64,000 nucleotides of DNA. It comes from Gordonia gummivorans. Its GTDB lineage: Bacteria; Actinomycetota; Actinomycetes; Mycobacteriales; Mycobacteriaceae. Shown here one piece after another: positions 1-9,669 of this stretch. Numbering within the stretch: position 1 is the stretch's first letter; every line of letters starts with the position of its first letter. The stretch lies in NCBI RefSeq assembly GCF_022513585.1, contig NZ_JAKWBF010000025.1, forward strand, positions 1 through 64,000, in the 5' to 3' direction. The position numbers and the translations under genes were made by a program. The notes under the pieces were generated by a model, which saw only the letters and a list, made by a program, of their open reading frames with translations, was not told the DNA's origin and did not search any database.

Positions 1-136
1 CCTACTCTTGGAGTCCTCCCCCAAGAATTTCTAGGGGACGACTGTGAACCCCGGGGAAGAAGTTCTTCCCCTATTTTCAGGGACAGACCACTGCGGCGTT
101 TTCCCAGGTCAGAGCGTCGGTCACCCAACTCTTCGA
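1..136. repeat. Dispersed palindromic repeat, copy 1 (cut by window edge)
   Basis: Contains a near-perfect palindrome at 53-71 with arms GGGGAAGAA and TTCTTCCCC around a central G. The first 13 bases (CCTACTCTTGGAG) and the 3' part (GGTCACCNAACTCTTCGA, ending at 136) also occur in the same order at 15888-16006, so the two tracts are copies of one element of about 110-140 bp. It stops immediately before the stop codon of the minus-strand SDR gene at 138. The family is not recognised; REP- or MITE-like is inference. It may serve as a terminator. Confidence 0.6.
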
Positions 137-137
137 G

Positions 138-935
138 TCAGCTCAACGAACGCTGGAACCGCCGCATACCGCGTAGCCAGCGGTCGTAGTCGGTGCCTTT
201 GTGCCGATACATGTCGAGCACCTCGGGGTGCGGCAGGATGAGGAATCGCTCGTCGGCGATGGCCGCCATCACCTCGTCGGCGACGACGTCGGGTGTCAGC
301 ACCGCACCTGCGGTCTCGACGGCACGCTGCATAAGCGCCTGATCTGCCTGCACCACAGCGTCTTTGGGTCGCAACAGTGCGGTGTCAACGCCCATCGGGC
401 ACAGGCAGCTCACCCGGATTCCGTTATCGCCGTAAGTGATGTTGAGCCACTCGGCGAAGCCGACGGCGGCATGCTTGGTGGCCGCGTACGTCGCGTTGCC
501 CAGCTGGGTGAGCAGACCGGCGGCCGACGCAGTGCTGATGAAGTAGCCCTCGCCACGCTCCACCCAGCCGGGCACCAGTCGGCGGGCAGCACGTACGTGG
601 GCCATCAGATTCACATCGAGTGCAAGATCCCAGACCGCGTCCTCGGTGTCGACGCCACCGCCACTGCCGATGCCCGCGTTGGCGAAATAGAGGTCCACCG
701 GACCGAATTCGCTCTCGGCGAGTGCAACCACGGCATCGATGTGCGACGGGTCGGCGGCGTCGCCGGCGAGCGATACCGCGTCGGCGCCCAAGGCGTCAGC
801 GACGGTTGAGGCCGACGCCGCGTCGAGATCAGTGACCACCACCCGCGCACCACGGGCGACGAGGGCACGGGCGATCGCACTCCCGATGCCGCCACCGCCG
901 CCGGTCACGATCGCGACCTTGCCGGCTACCTCCAT
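138..935 (-). CDS. SDR family NAD(P)-dependent oxidoreductase
   Basis: A 265-residue classical short-chain dehydrogenase/reductase, which oxidises or reduces a hydroxyl/carbonyl group with NAD(P)(H); the substrate is unknown. The Rossmann motif TGGGGGIG lies at residues 11-18, an acidic residue ends beta-2 (D36, which favours NAD over NADP), NAG is at 86-88, and the catalytic set is S137, Y150 and K154 (YAATK). The length is normal for the family. AGGAG sits 5 nt before the ATG. It is the last gene of a close minus-strand run starting at irtA, 9 nt after the methyltransferase stop, so it is probably co-transcribed. Its link to siderophore uptake is only positional. The family is certain, the substrate is not. 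Confidence 0.9.
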   Translation of the reverse strand: MEVAGKVAIVTGGGGGIGSAIARALVARGARVVVTDLDAASASTVADALGADAVSLAGDAADPSHIDAVVALAESEFGPVDLYFANAGIGSGGGVDTEDAVWDLALDVNLMAHVRAARRLVPGWVERGEGYFISTASAAGLLTQLGNATYAATKHAAVGFAEWLNITYGDNGIRVSCLCPMGVDTALLRPKDAVVQADQALMQRAVETAGAVLTPDVVADEVMAAIADERFLILPHPEVLDMYRHKGTDYDRWLRGMRRFQRSLS

Positions 936-944
936 GACAACTCC

Positions 945-1694
945 TCACTGAGTCACGACCGTCGCAGGTCGCAGTACGTATGCGGTATAGCCGAACTCGT
1001 CGCCGTGACGTTCCCACATCGCGATCTCCTCGCGAAACGGTGCCAAGGATTCGGCAGGAACCCCACTTCGCGTCAGGTCGTCGAGCCGGGTCCTCAGCGG
1101 TCCGTAGTAGGTCGCCCAATCAGCCTTGGGGAGAACATAAGTCGCGCACAGCGTCCAGCCGGCATCCGCTATCGCGGCGACGTTCTGCGCGGTTGTGCGC
1201 ATCGCCGGGTAGCCCGCATTCCAGTAATCCCGCACCGCCGCTGCCGGTTCCGAGGTCATCCACTCGGCCTCGGTCACCACGACGACGCCGTCGTCGGCGA
1301 GCAGCGGCCGCCACGTTGCCAGTGCGGTGTCGAATCCGATGATGTACGCGGCACCTTCGGACCACAGCAGATCCACCGAACCGGCGGGAATCGGCATCGC
1401 GTCCATCGACGCGGCGAGCGTTTTGACCCGCTCGGTGACACCGACTTCCGCGGCCCGACGCTGCACTTCGGCAAGAAGGGGTTCGTGCAGATCGACGGCC
1501 GTCACCGTTCCGCCGGTGAGTTGCGCGAGTGGTACCGTGGCGGCACCTGGCCCGCTGCCCACATCGAGAACCGTTGGCTCTTCGGGTAACTCGCCCACCA
1601 GTCGCAGCAGCAACGCGGCGGTCTCGACCGAACCGGGCGCCGCCCTGGGCAGGCCGTCGTACACCTGCCAGATCAGCTCGTCCGGATCGCTCAT
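945..1694 (-). CDS. Class I SAM-dependent methyltransferase
   Basis: A 249-residue cytosolic methyltransferase. Motif I (VLDVGSGPG, residues 42-50) binds S-adenosylmethionine, and the acidic residue ending beta-2 is D68 in TAVDLHEP. Later Rossmann strands follow (VDLLWSEGAAYIIGF, then DDGVVVVTEAEW), the pattern of the Methyltransf_11/25 group of small-molecule methyltransferases. No substrate-specific domain is visible. It lies 10 nt downstream of the small membrane protein gene and 9 nt upstream of the SDR gene, in the run that begins with irtA. If the promoter of irtA drives the whole run, it would be induced by iron limitation; that is inference. Confidence 0.88.
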   Translation of the reverse strand: MSDPDELIWQVYDGLPRAAPGSVETAALLLRLVGELPEEPTVLDVGSGPGAATVPLAQLTGGTVTAVDLHEPLLAEVQRRAAEVGVTERVKTLAASMDAMPIPAGSVDLLWSEGAAYIIGFDTALATWRPLLADDGVVVVTEAEWMTSEPAAAVRDYWNAGYPAMRTTAQNVAAIADAGWTLCATYVLPKADWATYYGPLRTRLDDLTRSGVPAESLAPFREEIAMWERHGDEFGYTAYVLRPATVVTQ

Positions 1695-1704
1695 GCCAAC
1701 TCCC

Positions 1705-2001
1705 TCACGCCCGCGAGGTCACCGCATACGTCGTCGCGGCAGTCGCACCGGTCACCGCCAACACCGACGGCCACGCGCCGATCTTCTTCGCCAGCGGATG
1801 CGACGCCCCAAACGCAGCGAGGTAGGTGGCCAACAGACCGCCGGCGACGGCCGGACTCTGGCGCGCCCATTCGCGGGTGCAGTACGCACCGGCGGCGGCG
1901 AGAACGACCCCACCGAGTTCGCGTCGGCCACTGAACCGCGCCGCGCCGTAACCGCCGATCAGACCTGCCACAACCACGGGCACCGTGGGGCTCACACTCA
2001 T
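1705..2001 (-). CDS. Small membrane protein of unknown function
   Basis: A 98-residue protein with hydrophobic segments near residues 5-20, 28-45, 50-65 and 76-92, separated by short basic loops (SGRRE, HPLAKK). It looks like a compact three- to four-helix integral membrane protein. I do not recognise a family. It starts 9 nt after the irtB stop codon and ends 10 nt before the methyltransferase start, so it is clearly embedded in the irt run and is unlikely to be a shadow of another frame: the alternative frames here give Arg-rich sequence. A role as an accessory to the transporter is possible but unsupported. Confidence 0.7.
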   Translation of the reverse strand: MSVSPTVPVVVAGLIGGYGAARFSGRRELGGVVLAAAGAYCTREWARQSPAVAGGLLATYLAAFGASHPLAKKIGAWPSVLAVTGATAATTYAVTSRA

Positions 2002-2010
2002 GGGGCCAGG

Positions 2011-3750
2011 CTACTGCGTCGCGGTGAGCGACCACGATGCGGTCGCACCCTGGTGCTCCCAGAACTGCGCGAATCCTCCACCCGCTTCCCGCAGCTCGTC
2101 GGGGTTGCCGTCCTCGACGATCGTCCCGTCCTCGAGGAACACCACCCGATCGGCTCGGCGGATGCCCGCCTGCCGATGCGCGACGATGACGCGGGTCTGC
2201 GTCACAGTGTCCGCCGACAGCGCGTCGACGACGGCCCGCTCGTTCTCGTTGTCGAGTGCGCTGGTCGCCTCGTCGATCAGCAGGATCGGCGCCCGCTTCA
2301 GCAGTGCGCGCGCAATGCTGACGCGCTGCCGCTCGCCGCCCGACAGCACCGCACCACCCTCACCGACCTGCGACGACAAGCCGTCGGGCAGTCGGACGGT
2401 GATCTCGTCGACCCGAGCAAGAGCGGTTGCCGCAGAGACTGCTGCCGGCTCCGCCGTCGGATCGCCGGCCAGGATGTTCTCCTCGATGGTCCCGGAGATG
2501 AGATACGGCTGCTGGAACACGACGCTGGTCAAGGTGCGTCGTACCTCCGGATCGAGCGTTGCGGCATCCACACCGTCGATCAGGACACGCCCGGCGTCGG
2601 GCTGGTAAAGACCCGCGATCAACCCGAGGATGGTGCTCTTACCCGATCCGGACGGCCCGATGACAGCCGTCGTGGTACCGGGCTCGAGGACCAGGTTCAG
2701 GTTGTGCAGCACCGGTTTTGCGTCGCCGGCGTAAGCGAAGGTGACGTTCTCGAACTCGACTCTCGGGGCTCCGGAAGCGACGCGAGTCTGGTCACCGGCG
2801 GTGACAAGCGGGCCGTCGAGCACGGTCTTGATGCGACGCAACGTGAGTCGCGTGGTCTCGAGCGCCGGTGCGAGTTCGGCGAGCGAGGTGAACGGTTCGA
2901 GGTAGCGCACGGCCACCACGATCAGCGCCACGGCCTCCGCGCTTCCGATCTCGCCGCTGACTGTGAGCCAGGCCGCGGTGCCGGCCAGAACGAATAGTGC
3001 CACCTGGGCAACGACGCTGAAAAGCAACTGTCCGGGGATCTGCATGAGGAGTAGCCGGACGGTCGCGCCGTGCTGGCGGGCCAGTGCTTCGCCGGCGAGG
3101 CTCCGCTCGTTCTCCACCCGGCGCGACACCCGCAACGCCTGCTGCGTGCGAGCGAATTCGACCACCCGCTCGGTGAGTTGGGTGTTGGCCGCATCCGCGA
3201 CGTGGTCGGCCCGCTGGCTGAACGCGCCGGCCGCCCACATCGCCCCCAACATCAGGGGCACGCCGATCAGTGCGACGACGCCGAGTTGCCAGGCGACCGG
3301 GATCAGCGCGATGGCGATGGCGATGGGCACCAGCAGTGCACCCGACATCGGGACCACCAGATAGACGATCAGACCCACCAGGTCGGGGCCGGTCGCGGCG
3401 ATTGCCTGTCGTGCGGTGGCGGTGTGGTCGGCGGAGAACCAGGTCAGACGAATACGCGAGAGTCGTTCGGAGACACCATGTTGCGCGCTGTTCAGCAGGG
3501 TGAAGCCGAGGTCGTGACCGCATCGCGACGCCGTCGCGTCGACCGCCCACCCGATCACCGTGGCAACGGTGAGAACACCGAGCCAGGTCAACGCCCGATC
3601 GTGGTCTCCGTCGATGAGCGCCGAGATCAGCGGCACGAGCACCACGACACCGATGGCGCGCGCGATCACCGACACGACCGTGAGTACGACGAACCGCGCG
3701 ATGACCGGACGGCTGGTGACCGGTAGCAGGGTCAGGATGGTGCGGATCAT
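2011..3750 (-). CDS. irtB: Mycobactin importer half-transporter IrtB
   Basis: A 579-residue ABC exporter-fold half-transporter that pairs with IrtA in the inner membrane to import ferric carboxymycobactin. The N-terminal half carries six membrane segments. The C-terminal third is the nucleotide-binding domain with Walker [10 protein letters not shown], signature LSGGERQ, Walker B ILLIDEAT and an H-loop in VIVAHR. The ATG at 3748-3750 overlaps the irtA stop as ATGA, so I use this start and not the longer reading frame upstream. The length matches what I recall for the M. tuberculosis protein (579 residues). Translation is probably coupled to irtA. The paired arrangement makes the assignment strong. 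Confidence 0.92.
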   Translation of the reverse strand: MIRTILTLLPVTSRPVIARFVVLTVVSVIARAIGVVVLVPLISALIDGDHDRALTWLGVLTVATVIGWAVDATASRCGHDLGFTLLNSAQHGVSERLSRIRLTWFSADHTATARQAIAATGPDLVGLIVYLVVPMSGALLVPIAIAIALIPVAWQLGVVALIGVPLMLGAMWAAGAFSQRADHVADAANTQLTERVVEFARTQQALRVSRRVENERSLAGEALARQHGATVRLLLMQIPGQLLFSVVAQVALFVLAGTAAWLTVSGEIGSAEAVALIVVAVRYLEPFTSLAELAPALETTRLTLRRIKTVLDGPLVTAGDQTRVASGAPRVEFENVTFAYAGDAKPVLHNLNLVLEPGTTTAVIGPSGSGKSTILGLIAGLYQPDAGRVLIDGVDAATLDPEVRRTLTSVVFQQPYLISGTIEENILAGDPTAEPAAVSAATALARVDEITVRLPDGLSSQVGEGGAVLSGGERQRVSIARALLKRAPILLIDEATSALDNENERAVVDALSADTVTQTRVIVAHRQAGIRRADRVVFLEDGTIVEDGNPDELREAGGGFAQFWEHQGATASWSLTATQ

Positions 3751-6332
3751 TGCTGAGCTCCCATCGTGGCGTCCGCGGAGGTGGTCGGCACTTCGGTGGC
3801 GTCCCACAGCGCGCGGTAGCGACCACCCGCCGCCATCAGGTCACCGTGGGTTCCGGTCTCGACGACATGTCCGGCGTCGAGCACCACGATGTTGTCGGCT
3901 CCGGTGACGGTGTGCAGCCGGTGCGCGATGACGAGCACGGTGCGTCCGGCCGCGAGGCGGCTGAGTGACTGCTGCACAAGGTATTCCGATTCCGGATCGG
4001 CGAACGCGGTGGCTTCGTCGAGGATCAGCACCGGCGCGTCGGCGAGCAGCGCCCGCGCGATGGTGAGACGTTGTCGTTCGCCGCCGGACAGCGCCGCGTC
4101 GGGCCCGAGTGGGGTGTCGTATCCCCGGGGCAGACGCAAGATGCGGTCGTGGATGTTGGCGGCGCGGGCAGCCGCCTCGATCTGTTCTGCCGTGGCGTCG
4201 GGCTTGGCCAGTGCGATGTTCTCCGCGACGGTCGCCGACACCAGCTGCGTCTGCTGCAACACGAAGCCGAGGTGGCGGTACAGCTCGTCGGGTTCCATCG
4301 TGGTGATGTCGCAGCCGTCGACGCTGATGCTGCCCGCGTCCACGTCGTGGAAACGCGCGAGCAACGCGGCCAGCGTCGATTTGCCCGACCCCGACGGCCC
4401 CACCAGCGCGGTGACCGTCCCTGGCGCGAGCCGCAACGAGATGTCGTGCAGCACCGGCAGATCGGGTCGGTAGCCGAAGGTCACGGTGTCGAACACGACT
4501 TCACCTGGAGTACCGGGGGTCTGGGTCGAGGCGACGTGCGTGGTCAGTTCCTGTTCGTCGAGCACGTTCTGGATGTCGCGCGCCGCGATCATGCCCGCCC
4601 GCAGCCCGCCCAGCCCGTAGCCGATGCCGAGGAGCCGGGCGCCGAACGTGGTGCCCAGCAACAGGAACGGCAGCAAGTCGACCGGGTTGATCCAGCCCCA
4701 GATGACGAAGAACGTGCCCACCGCGGCGATCAGCCACAGGAAGGTGGTGGGCCGGGTGATGAGATCCATCGTGGTCTTGGCGCGTCCGAACGGTCGTTGC
4801 CAGCCCTCGAGGAAGTCGATGTAGTCGTCGAGGTTGCGGCGGAAGCTCGACGCCATCACCCCGCCGAAGACGCGGATCACCGGTTGGGCGTCCAGATACG
4901 AGGCGGCTTCGCCGTTCATCCGTTCGATCCATGCCTGCGAGAGCGGAATCTTGGCGCTGGACTGGATCAGCATCCGGTACATCGTGATGACGTAGCCGAG
5001 CACCGGCACCAGCAGGAACAGTGCGACACCCCAGTCGACAGTGAACAGGTAGATCAGCACGGCCAGCGGCGCGACCACTGCGGCGACCGCGTCGATGACC
5101 GCGTGGGTCACCAGATAGTGCAGCGAGAGGGTGTTGTCCTGGATGAGGGTCTTGATGCTGCCCGAGTTGCGTGCGGTGAACCAGCCCAGGGGCAGCCGGG
5201 CGAGTTTGGTCAGCAGTCGTCCACGCAGGTCGCGGGAGAATCGCGCGTCGACTCCGTGCAGCCACAGTTGCAGCGCCGAGTCGAGGAGCGCGAACACGCC
5301 CAGCAAGACGACCGCCAGGATCCCGACCGACCACAGTTCGGAGGTGGGTGCGTCGTCGAGCAGGCGCCTGCCCAGTTCGACGAGTAGGAGATACGGGGCG
5401 AACCCCAGGATCGTGACGATGGCCTGCAGGATGCCCGCCAGGATCAGCGTCCGTTTGAGCGGGGCGATGAGCCTGCCGGCCGAATTGGCCCGCCACTGGC
5501 CGGCCGGTTTGGGCTCGGCCGGTGGTTCCGCCGCCGGTTCGGCGGGCGGTGCTTCCACGGTCTCGACGGCGGTCTCGGCCGCGAGTTCCTCCGGGTCGCG
5601 TTCCTTGCCCATGGCCTTGCCCTGCGCCCAGTACGCCTGTGCGTGGGTCTCCGACCGGGGGAAGCCGAAGTCCTTGAGCCGCTTGCGAATGGCCTTGAGC
5701 GAGTTGGATTCCGGTCCCGCCCACGCGTACCAGTTGGACCAGTCGCGGGTCTCGATGGCGTCGGCCAGGGCTTCCGGGCTGTCACGATGTACCCAGTGGA
5801 ACCGGGCGCGCGGGTGGGTGGCCAGCGGAATCTCGTGGTCGGCGGGTCCGTGCTCTTCGAGATACACCTCGACGGGGATGTCGTCGGGCACGATCTCGAT
5901 GATCGAGTTGATCGCCGGGATCGACGCAGAATCCCCGATCAGCAGGTACCCGTGCGGGCGGTTCTCGGCGGGGATCTCGAACGGGCGCGAACTCATCGAC
6001 ATCATGGACAGTTGGTCGCCGGGGGTTGCGGCTGCCGCCCACTTCGACGCCGGGCCTGCCGGTTCGTGCAGGACGAAGTCGAGCGCGAACTCACCGGTCT
6101 CCGGGTTCTGTTCGGAGAAGGTATATGCCCGCTGGAACTCCTTGCCCTCACCGTCGGGGAACCACCCGCGGACGAAGCACGTGGGACCGGGTAGCGCCTC
6201 GTCGAACAGGGTGTCGGAGCGGAATCGAAGTCTGATGCAGTGCGAGGTCACCTCACCGATATCGGTCACGGTTGCGACGTGGTCGCGGGCGCCGAACGCC
6301 TTCATGACCGCGCCGTTGAACCCTCGACTCAT
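3747..6332 (-). CDS. irtA: Mycobactin importer IrtA with siderophore-interacting FAD domain
   Basis: An 861-residue fusion. Residues 1 to about 270 form a ferredoxin-reductase-like siderophore-interacting domain (FAD motif RAYTF, NAD-site region [10 protein letters not shown]) that reduces the imported ferric siderophore. An acidic/proline linker rich in E, A and P follows. The rest is an ABC exporter-fold half with six helices and a nucleotide-binding domain ([26 protein letters not shown]). I place the start at ATG 6332 (MSRGFNGAV) because AGGGG precedes it by about 8 nt and the known family begins at this point; an upstream in-frame start would add 47 unsupported residues. An iron-box-like site lies 44-62 nt upstream. 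It heads the irt run. Confidence 0.93.
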   Translation of the reverse strand: MSRGFNGAVMKAFGARDHVATVTDIGEVTSHCIRLRFRSDTLFDEALPGPTCFVRGWFPDGEGKEFQRAYTFSEQNPETGEFALDFVLHEPAGPASKWAAAATPGDQLSMMSMSSRPFEIPAENRPHGYLLIGDSASIPAINSIIEIVPDDIPVEVYLEEHGPADHEIPLATHPRARFHWVHRDSPEALADAIETRDWSNWYAWAGPESNSLKAIRKRLKDFGFPRSETHAQAYWAQGKAMGKERDPEELAAETAVETVEAPPAEPAAEPPAEPKPAGQWRANSAGRLIAPLKRTLILAGILQAIVTILGFAPYLLLVELGRRLLDDAPTSELWSVGILAVVLLGVFALLDSALQLWLHGVDARFSRDLRGRLLTKLARLPLGWFTARNSGSIKTLIQDNTLSLHYLVTHAVIDAVAAVVAPLAVLIYLFTVDWGVALFLLVPVLGYVITMYRMLIQSSAKIPLSQAWIERMNGEAASYLDAQPVIRVFGGVMASSFRRNLDDYIDFLEGWQRPFGRAKTTMDLITRPTTFLWLIAAVGTFFVIWGWINPVDLLPFLLLGTTFGARLLGIGYGLGGLRAGMIAARDIQNVLDEQELTTHVASTQTPGTPGEVVFDTVTFGYRPDLPVLHDISLRLAPGTVTALVGPSGSGKSTLAALLARFHDVDAGSISVDGCDITTMEPDELYRHLGFVLQQTQLVSATVAENIALAKPDATAEQIEAAARAANIHDRILRLPRGYDTPLGPDAALSGGERQRLTIARALLADAPVLILDEATAFADPESEYLVQQSLSRLAAGRTVLVIAHRLHTVTGADNIVVLDAGHVVETGTHGDLMAAGGRYRALWDATEVPTTSADATMGAQQ

Positions 6333-6375
6333 CCGTTCCACCCCTTCGCGTCGGGCCGCCACGTATTTGGCAAGC

Positions 6376-6394
6376 TCAACTAAGGGTAACCTCA
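6376..6394. promoter_or_regulatory. Candidate iron box (IdeR/DmdR-type operator) for irtA
   Basis: The 19-mer TCAACTAAGGGTAACCTCA matches the actinobacterial iron-box consensus TTAGGTTAGGCTAACCTAA at 13 of 19 positions by my count. The right half (TAACCT) is intact and the left half is weak. It lies 44-62 nt upstream of the irtA start, where an Fe2+-IdeR repressor would block transcription. The function is inferred from known control of irtAB in mycobacteria. Confidence 0.55.
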
Positions 6395-6511
6395 CGCCGA
6401 AATGATCCGGCACTACCACCATGAAGGGGATCGCTTGCGGCGGCTCGATGACATGAGCCCGCGGATTGGTCACACTCGAGGGACGGACATGCGCGGACCG
6501 AGGAGATGATC

Positions 6512-6979
6512 ATGCCGGCGACCGAACAGCTCACCTTGACCACGGTGCTGGAGCCGCGCGGACCCGCCGCGGCCGTGATCCTGACCGACGAGCAAGCAGC
6601 GGCGCTGGGAGGTGGATCGAAGGCCTTCCCAGTCACGATCACGATCGCCGGCACGTCGCGCGCCGCGCGTCTGGCCCGGATGGGCGGCGAGAACATGATC
6701 GGCCTGAGCAAGGCCGCACGGACCGAACTCGGTGTCGAGATCGGTGAGAAGGTCGATGTCACAATCACGTTCGACGATGCCCCGCGCGAAGTCGACGTCC
6801 CGCCGGCGCTGGCCGAGGCGCTCTCTACCGACCCTGCACTCGGGGCGGCCTTCGATCGGCTCTCCTACACGAAGCGCAAGGAGCACGCGCGGTCAGTGGC
6901 CGACGCCAAGAAGGACGAGACCCGTGCGCGTCGTGTAGCCACGGTTGTGGCGAGCCTGACTGCCGACACCGCTCCTTGA
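6512..6979 (+). CDS. YdeI/OmpD-associated family protein with DUF1905 domain
   Basis: A 155-residue cytosolic protein with two short domains. The N-terminal beta-rich DUF1905 barrel (about residues 5-90) contains the typical stretch ITIAGTSRAARLARMGGENMI and IGEKVDVTI. The C-terminal helical YdeI/OmdA domain (about 95-150) has the diagnostic FDRLSYTKRKEHARSV segment. The biochemical function of the family is not established. I choose the ATG at 6512 because AGGAG lies 6 nt upstream; the ATG at 6506 directly abuts that site and is too close. It is divergent from irtA and shares about 180 bp of intergenic DNA with it, including the iron box. Confidence 0.82.
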   Translation: MPATEQLTLTTVLEPRGPAAAVILTDEQAAALGGGSKAFPVTITIAGTSRAARLARMGGENMIGLSKAARTELGVEIGEKVDVTITFDDAPREVDVPPALAEALSTDPALGAAFDRLSYTKRKEHARSVADAKKDETRARRVATVVASLTADTAP

Positions 6980-7022
6980 GCCGAGGTGCCCGAGGCGCCA
7001 GCCGAGCACCTACCGCTCCCTG

Positions 7023-7072
7023 CCTCGAAGGGCTGGTGAGACGACAATGTCATCTCACCAGGGTCTTCGAGG
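7023..7072. terminator. Long imperfect hairpin between convergent genes
   Basis: Nested inverted repeat: outer arms CCTCGAAG (7023-7030) and CTTCGAGG (7065-7072), middle arms CTGGTGAGA (7033-7041) and TCTCACCAG (7053-7061), inner arms GAC and GTC. It sits between convergent genes ending at 6979 and 7136 and could stop transcription from both sides. The outer part is shared with the tract at 34093-34144, so it is also a dispersed repeat. Confidence 0.6.
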
Positions 7073-7135
7073 CTCGCAGGCTCGCACCTCAGCCATCGGG
7101 AGGGCCTCACGCAGGCTGCAGCCGGCGGTGGGGCG

Positions 7136-8800
7136 TCAGGCCACCAGCTCCCCGGCGTCGATCCGCGGCACGGCATCGAGCAGCGAGCGGGTGTACGGGT
7201 GGCGCGGGGTCTCGAAGACGGCGTCGGCCGTGCCGTACTCCACCACCTCGCCGTCGCGCATGACGAGGATGTCGTCGCTGACGTGGTGGATGACGCCGAG
7301 GTCGTGCGAGATGAACACGAGTGCGACGCCGGTTTCCGCCTGCAGGCGCGCGAGGAGATCGAGGATGCGGGCCTGGATGGAGACGTCGAGCGCCGACACC
7401 GGCTCGTCGCACACGATGACCGACGGCTCGGGTGCGAGCGCACGAGCGATCGCCACGCGCTGCCGCTGACCGCCAGATAACCGGAGCGGGTGGCGTGTAC
7501 GGAACTCGTCGGACAGGCCGACCTGGTCGAGAAGTTTCGAGACCGCGGCGTCGACGTCGACACCGGGGCCGCGTCCGGCACGCAACGCATCACGCAGGAT
7601 TCGTTCGACGGTCCAGCGGGGATCGAAGGAACTCAGCGGGTCCTGGTAGATGACCGAGATCAGGTGCCGCGACGCCCGACGCTGCGCATCGTTCAGTGCG
7701 CTCCACGGACGGCCGTTGAGTTCCACACTCCCCTCGTCGGGTGTCGTCAGGCCCAGCACGATGCGAGCCGTGGTGGACTTGCCAGACCCGGATTCGCCGA
7801 CGATGCCCAGAGTCTTGCCCGGCTCGAGGTCGAAGCTGACGCCGTTGACCGCCGCCTTCTGGGTGCGTGCCTTGCCGGTGAACGTCTTGTGCAGGTCGCG
7901 GACCTGCAGCGCGAGCGGCCGATCGTGGGCCGGCGCGGGTGCGGCCGGCAGGGTGTCCCCGCTGGTGAGCAGCGTGCCCTTGGACGCACGCGACGGTACG
8001 GCCGCGAGGAGACTTCGCGTGTACTCGTGCGACGGGCGGGTCAAAACATCACGAGTGGGACCATATTCGACGATCTCGCCGTCCCTCAGCACGGCAACAC
8101 GATCGGCGACCCGCGAGACGACAGCGAGGTCGTGCGAGATGAGGATGATCCCGTTGCCCCGTCCCTTGGCCTCGGCCAGCACGTCCAGAATCTGCGCCTG
8201 CACAGTGGCATCGAGCGCGGTGGTCGGTTCGTCGGCGATGAGCAGCTTCGGGTCGCGAGCCAGCGCCGACGCGATGAGCGCGCGTTGTCGTAGGCCGCCG
8301 GACAGTTCGTGCGGACGCTGCCGCGCACGCACTCGCGGCTCGGGCACGCCGACGAGGTCGAGGAGTTCCACCACCCGCTCCTCGCGCAGCGCACGGTTCA
8401 GCCGACCGGACGTCCGCACTCCATAGTTGCCGAGCGCCTCGTCGATCTCGCTACCGACGGTGCGGAGTTGATCGAGAGACACCAGCGCGTCTTGGAGGAC
8501 GAAGCCGATCTGCTCACCGCGAAGTCCGCGCCATTGCCGGTCAGTGCGTCCGAGCAGGTTCTGACCGTCGAACGTCAGTGTCGCAGCATCGATCTCAGCA
8601 CCTTCGCCGGTCAAGCCGATGAGCGTGCGTGCGGTCACCGACTTCCCTGAGCCGGACTCGCCGACGATGGCCAGGCATTCGCCTGCGGAGACGTCGAAGG
8701 AGATGCCTTTGACGATCTCCTTGCCACCGAACGAGATTCGCAGATCCTGCACGTCCACCAGCTTGGGTGCGCGCACGCGTCCTGCAGTGTCGACGCTCAT
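7136..8800 (-). CDS. Peptide/nickel-type ABC importer, fused double ATPase (DppD-DppF type)
   Basis: A 554-residue cytosolic protein with two complete ABC ATPase domains. The first has GESGSGKSVTARTL, LSGGLRQRALIA and LLIADEPT. The second has GESGSGKSTTARIV, LSGGQRQRVAIA and VIVCDEPVSALD. Both show the DppD/OppF-type layout of peptide, nickel and related importers, and together they energise the two permeases encoded just upstream. The ATG at 8798-8800 overlaps the stop of the permease gene as ATGA, which fixes the start; the longer reading frame upstream is a shadow. It is the last gene of a four-gene operon. The substrate cannot be read from the ATPase. Confidence 0.92.
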   Translation of the reverse strand: MSVDTAGRVRAPKLVDVQDLRISFGGKEIVKGISFDVSAGECLAIVGESGSGKSVTARTLIGLTGEGAEIDAATLTFDGQNLLGRTDRQWRGLRGEQIGFVLQDALVSLDQLRTVGSEIDEALGNYGVRTSGRLNRALREERVVELLDLVGVPEPRVRARQRPHELSGGLRQRALIASALARDPKLLIADEPTTALDATVQAQILDVLAEAKGRGNGIILISHDLAVVSRVADRVAVLRDGEIVEYGPTRDVLTRPSHEYTRSLLAAVPSRASKGTLLTSGDTLPAAPAPAHDRPLALQVRDLHKTFTGKARTQKAAVNGVSFDLEPGKTLGIVGESGSGKSTTARIVLGLTTPDEGSVELNGRPWSALNDAQRRASRHLISVIYQDPLSSFDPRWTVERILRDALRAGRGPGVDVDAAVSKLLDQVGLSDEFRTRHPLRLSGGQRQRVAIARALAPEPSVIVCDEPVSALDVSIQARILDLLARLQAETGVALVFISHDLGVIHHVSDDILVMRDGEVVEYGTADAVFETPRHPYTRSLLDAVPRIDAGELVA

Positions 8801-9669
8801 CGTTTGATTCCTTCCAGTCGGTTGCCGAGGTAGCGCCCGAGAGTGGTGAAGGCCAGTGCCACCACCACGATCACCAGGCCGGGGAAGATCTCCAACCACC
8901 ACGCGACGGTGATGTAGGTGCGACCGGCGTCGAGCAGCGCACCCCATTCGGGTGCCGGCGGCGGAACACCGAGTCCGAGGTAGGCGAGGCCCGACGCCCA
9001 GATGATGGCCTGTCCGATTCCGAGGGTGACGGTCACGATCATCGGCCGCAGCGCGTTGGGAGCGATGTGCTGGAACAGGATTCGCGACCGCGGGTGGAGG
9101 ATCGCGGTCGCGGCCTCGACATACGGCGCGTTGCGGACCGCCAACACCTGGCCGCGCACGATGCGCGCATACCCGGGCGCTATGCCGATCCCGATCGCGA
9201 ACACCAGGGTCGTGGGACCGGGTCCGAAGACCGACACCAGCAGCAGTCCGAGCAGGACGGTCGGGAATGCGAACATCACCTCGATCCACCGATTGGCCAG
9301 TGCGCGGGCGACGCCGCTCGACAGTCCGGCCGCGATACCCAGCAGCACGGCCAGCACCGAGGCGATCGCCACCGCGCCAAGGCCGATCGCGAGCGATTGC
9401 CGGGTGCCATAGATGATGCGGCTCAGCAGGTCTCGCCCGGAGAGATCCGTACCGAACGGATGTGCCCACGACGGCGGCGACAACACGGCGTCGAGGTTGA
9501 TCGCGTACGGATCATAGGGCGCGAGCAGGGCCGGCGCGACGGTGGCCACCACCAGCAGGACCAACACGACGACGGCGGCGGTGACTGTCGACGGTAGCGG
9601 CCAGCGCCCGACCTTGTCCGACGGCCCGGCCGCGGTGCCGGTTCTCGTGCGGGGTGCTATGAGCGTCAT
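8797..9669 (-). CDS. Peptide-type ABC importer permease (DppC-like)
   Basis: A 290-residue inner-membrane permease. A cytosolic N-terminus is followed by a first helix (about residues 29-50), a periplasmic loop with the family motif HPFGTDLSGRDLLSRIIYG, then a five-helix BPD_transp core. The EAA-type loop that contacts the ATPase is in VEAATAILHPRSRILFQHIAPNALRP. The length is normal for DppC/OppC. ATG 9667-9669 overlaps the stop of the DppB-like gene (ATGA), and its own stop overlaps the ATPase start. It forms the membrane channel with the DppB-like partner. Confidence 0.92.
   Translation of the reverse strand: MTLIAPRTRTGTAAGPSDKVGRWPLPSTVTAAVVVLVLLVVATVAPALLAPYDPYAINLDAVLSPPSWAHPFGTDLSGRDLLSRIIYGTRQSLAIGLGAVAIASVLAVLLGIAAGLSSGVARALANRWIEVMFAFPTVLLGLLLVSVFGPGPTTLVFAIGIGIAPGYARIVRGQVLAVRNAPYVEAATAILHPRSRILFQHIAPNALRPMIVTVTLGIGQAIIWASGLAYLGLGVPPPAPEWGALLDAGRTYITVAWWLEIFPGLVIVVVALAFTTLGRYLGNRLEGIKR

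Noticed and set aside
1327-2997. A 556-codon open frame on the plus strand
   Set aside because: Arg/Ser/Pro-rich with no motif, antisense to the methyltransferase, small membrane protein and irtB genes, which have clear motifs and ribosome sites.
4071-5387. A 438-codon plus-strand open frame antisense to irtA
   Set aside because: Its sequence is Gln/His/Arg-rich, and every position is explained by the conserved irtA frame.
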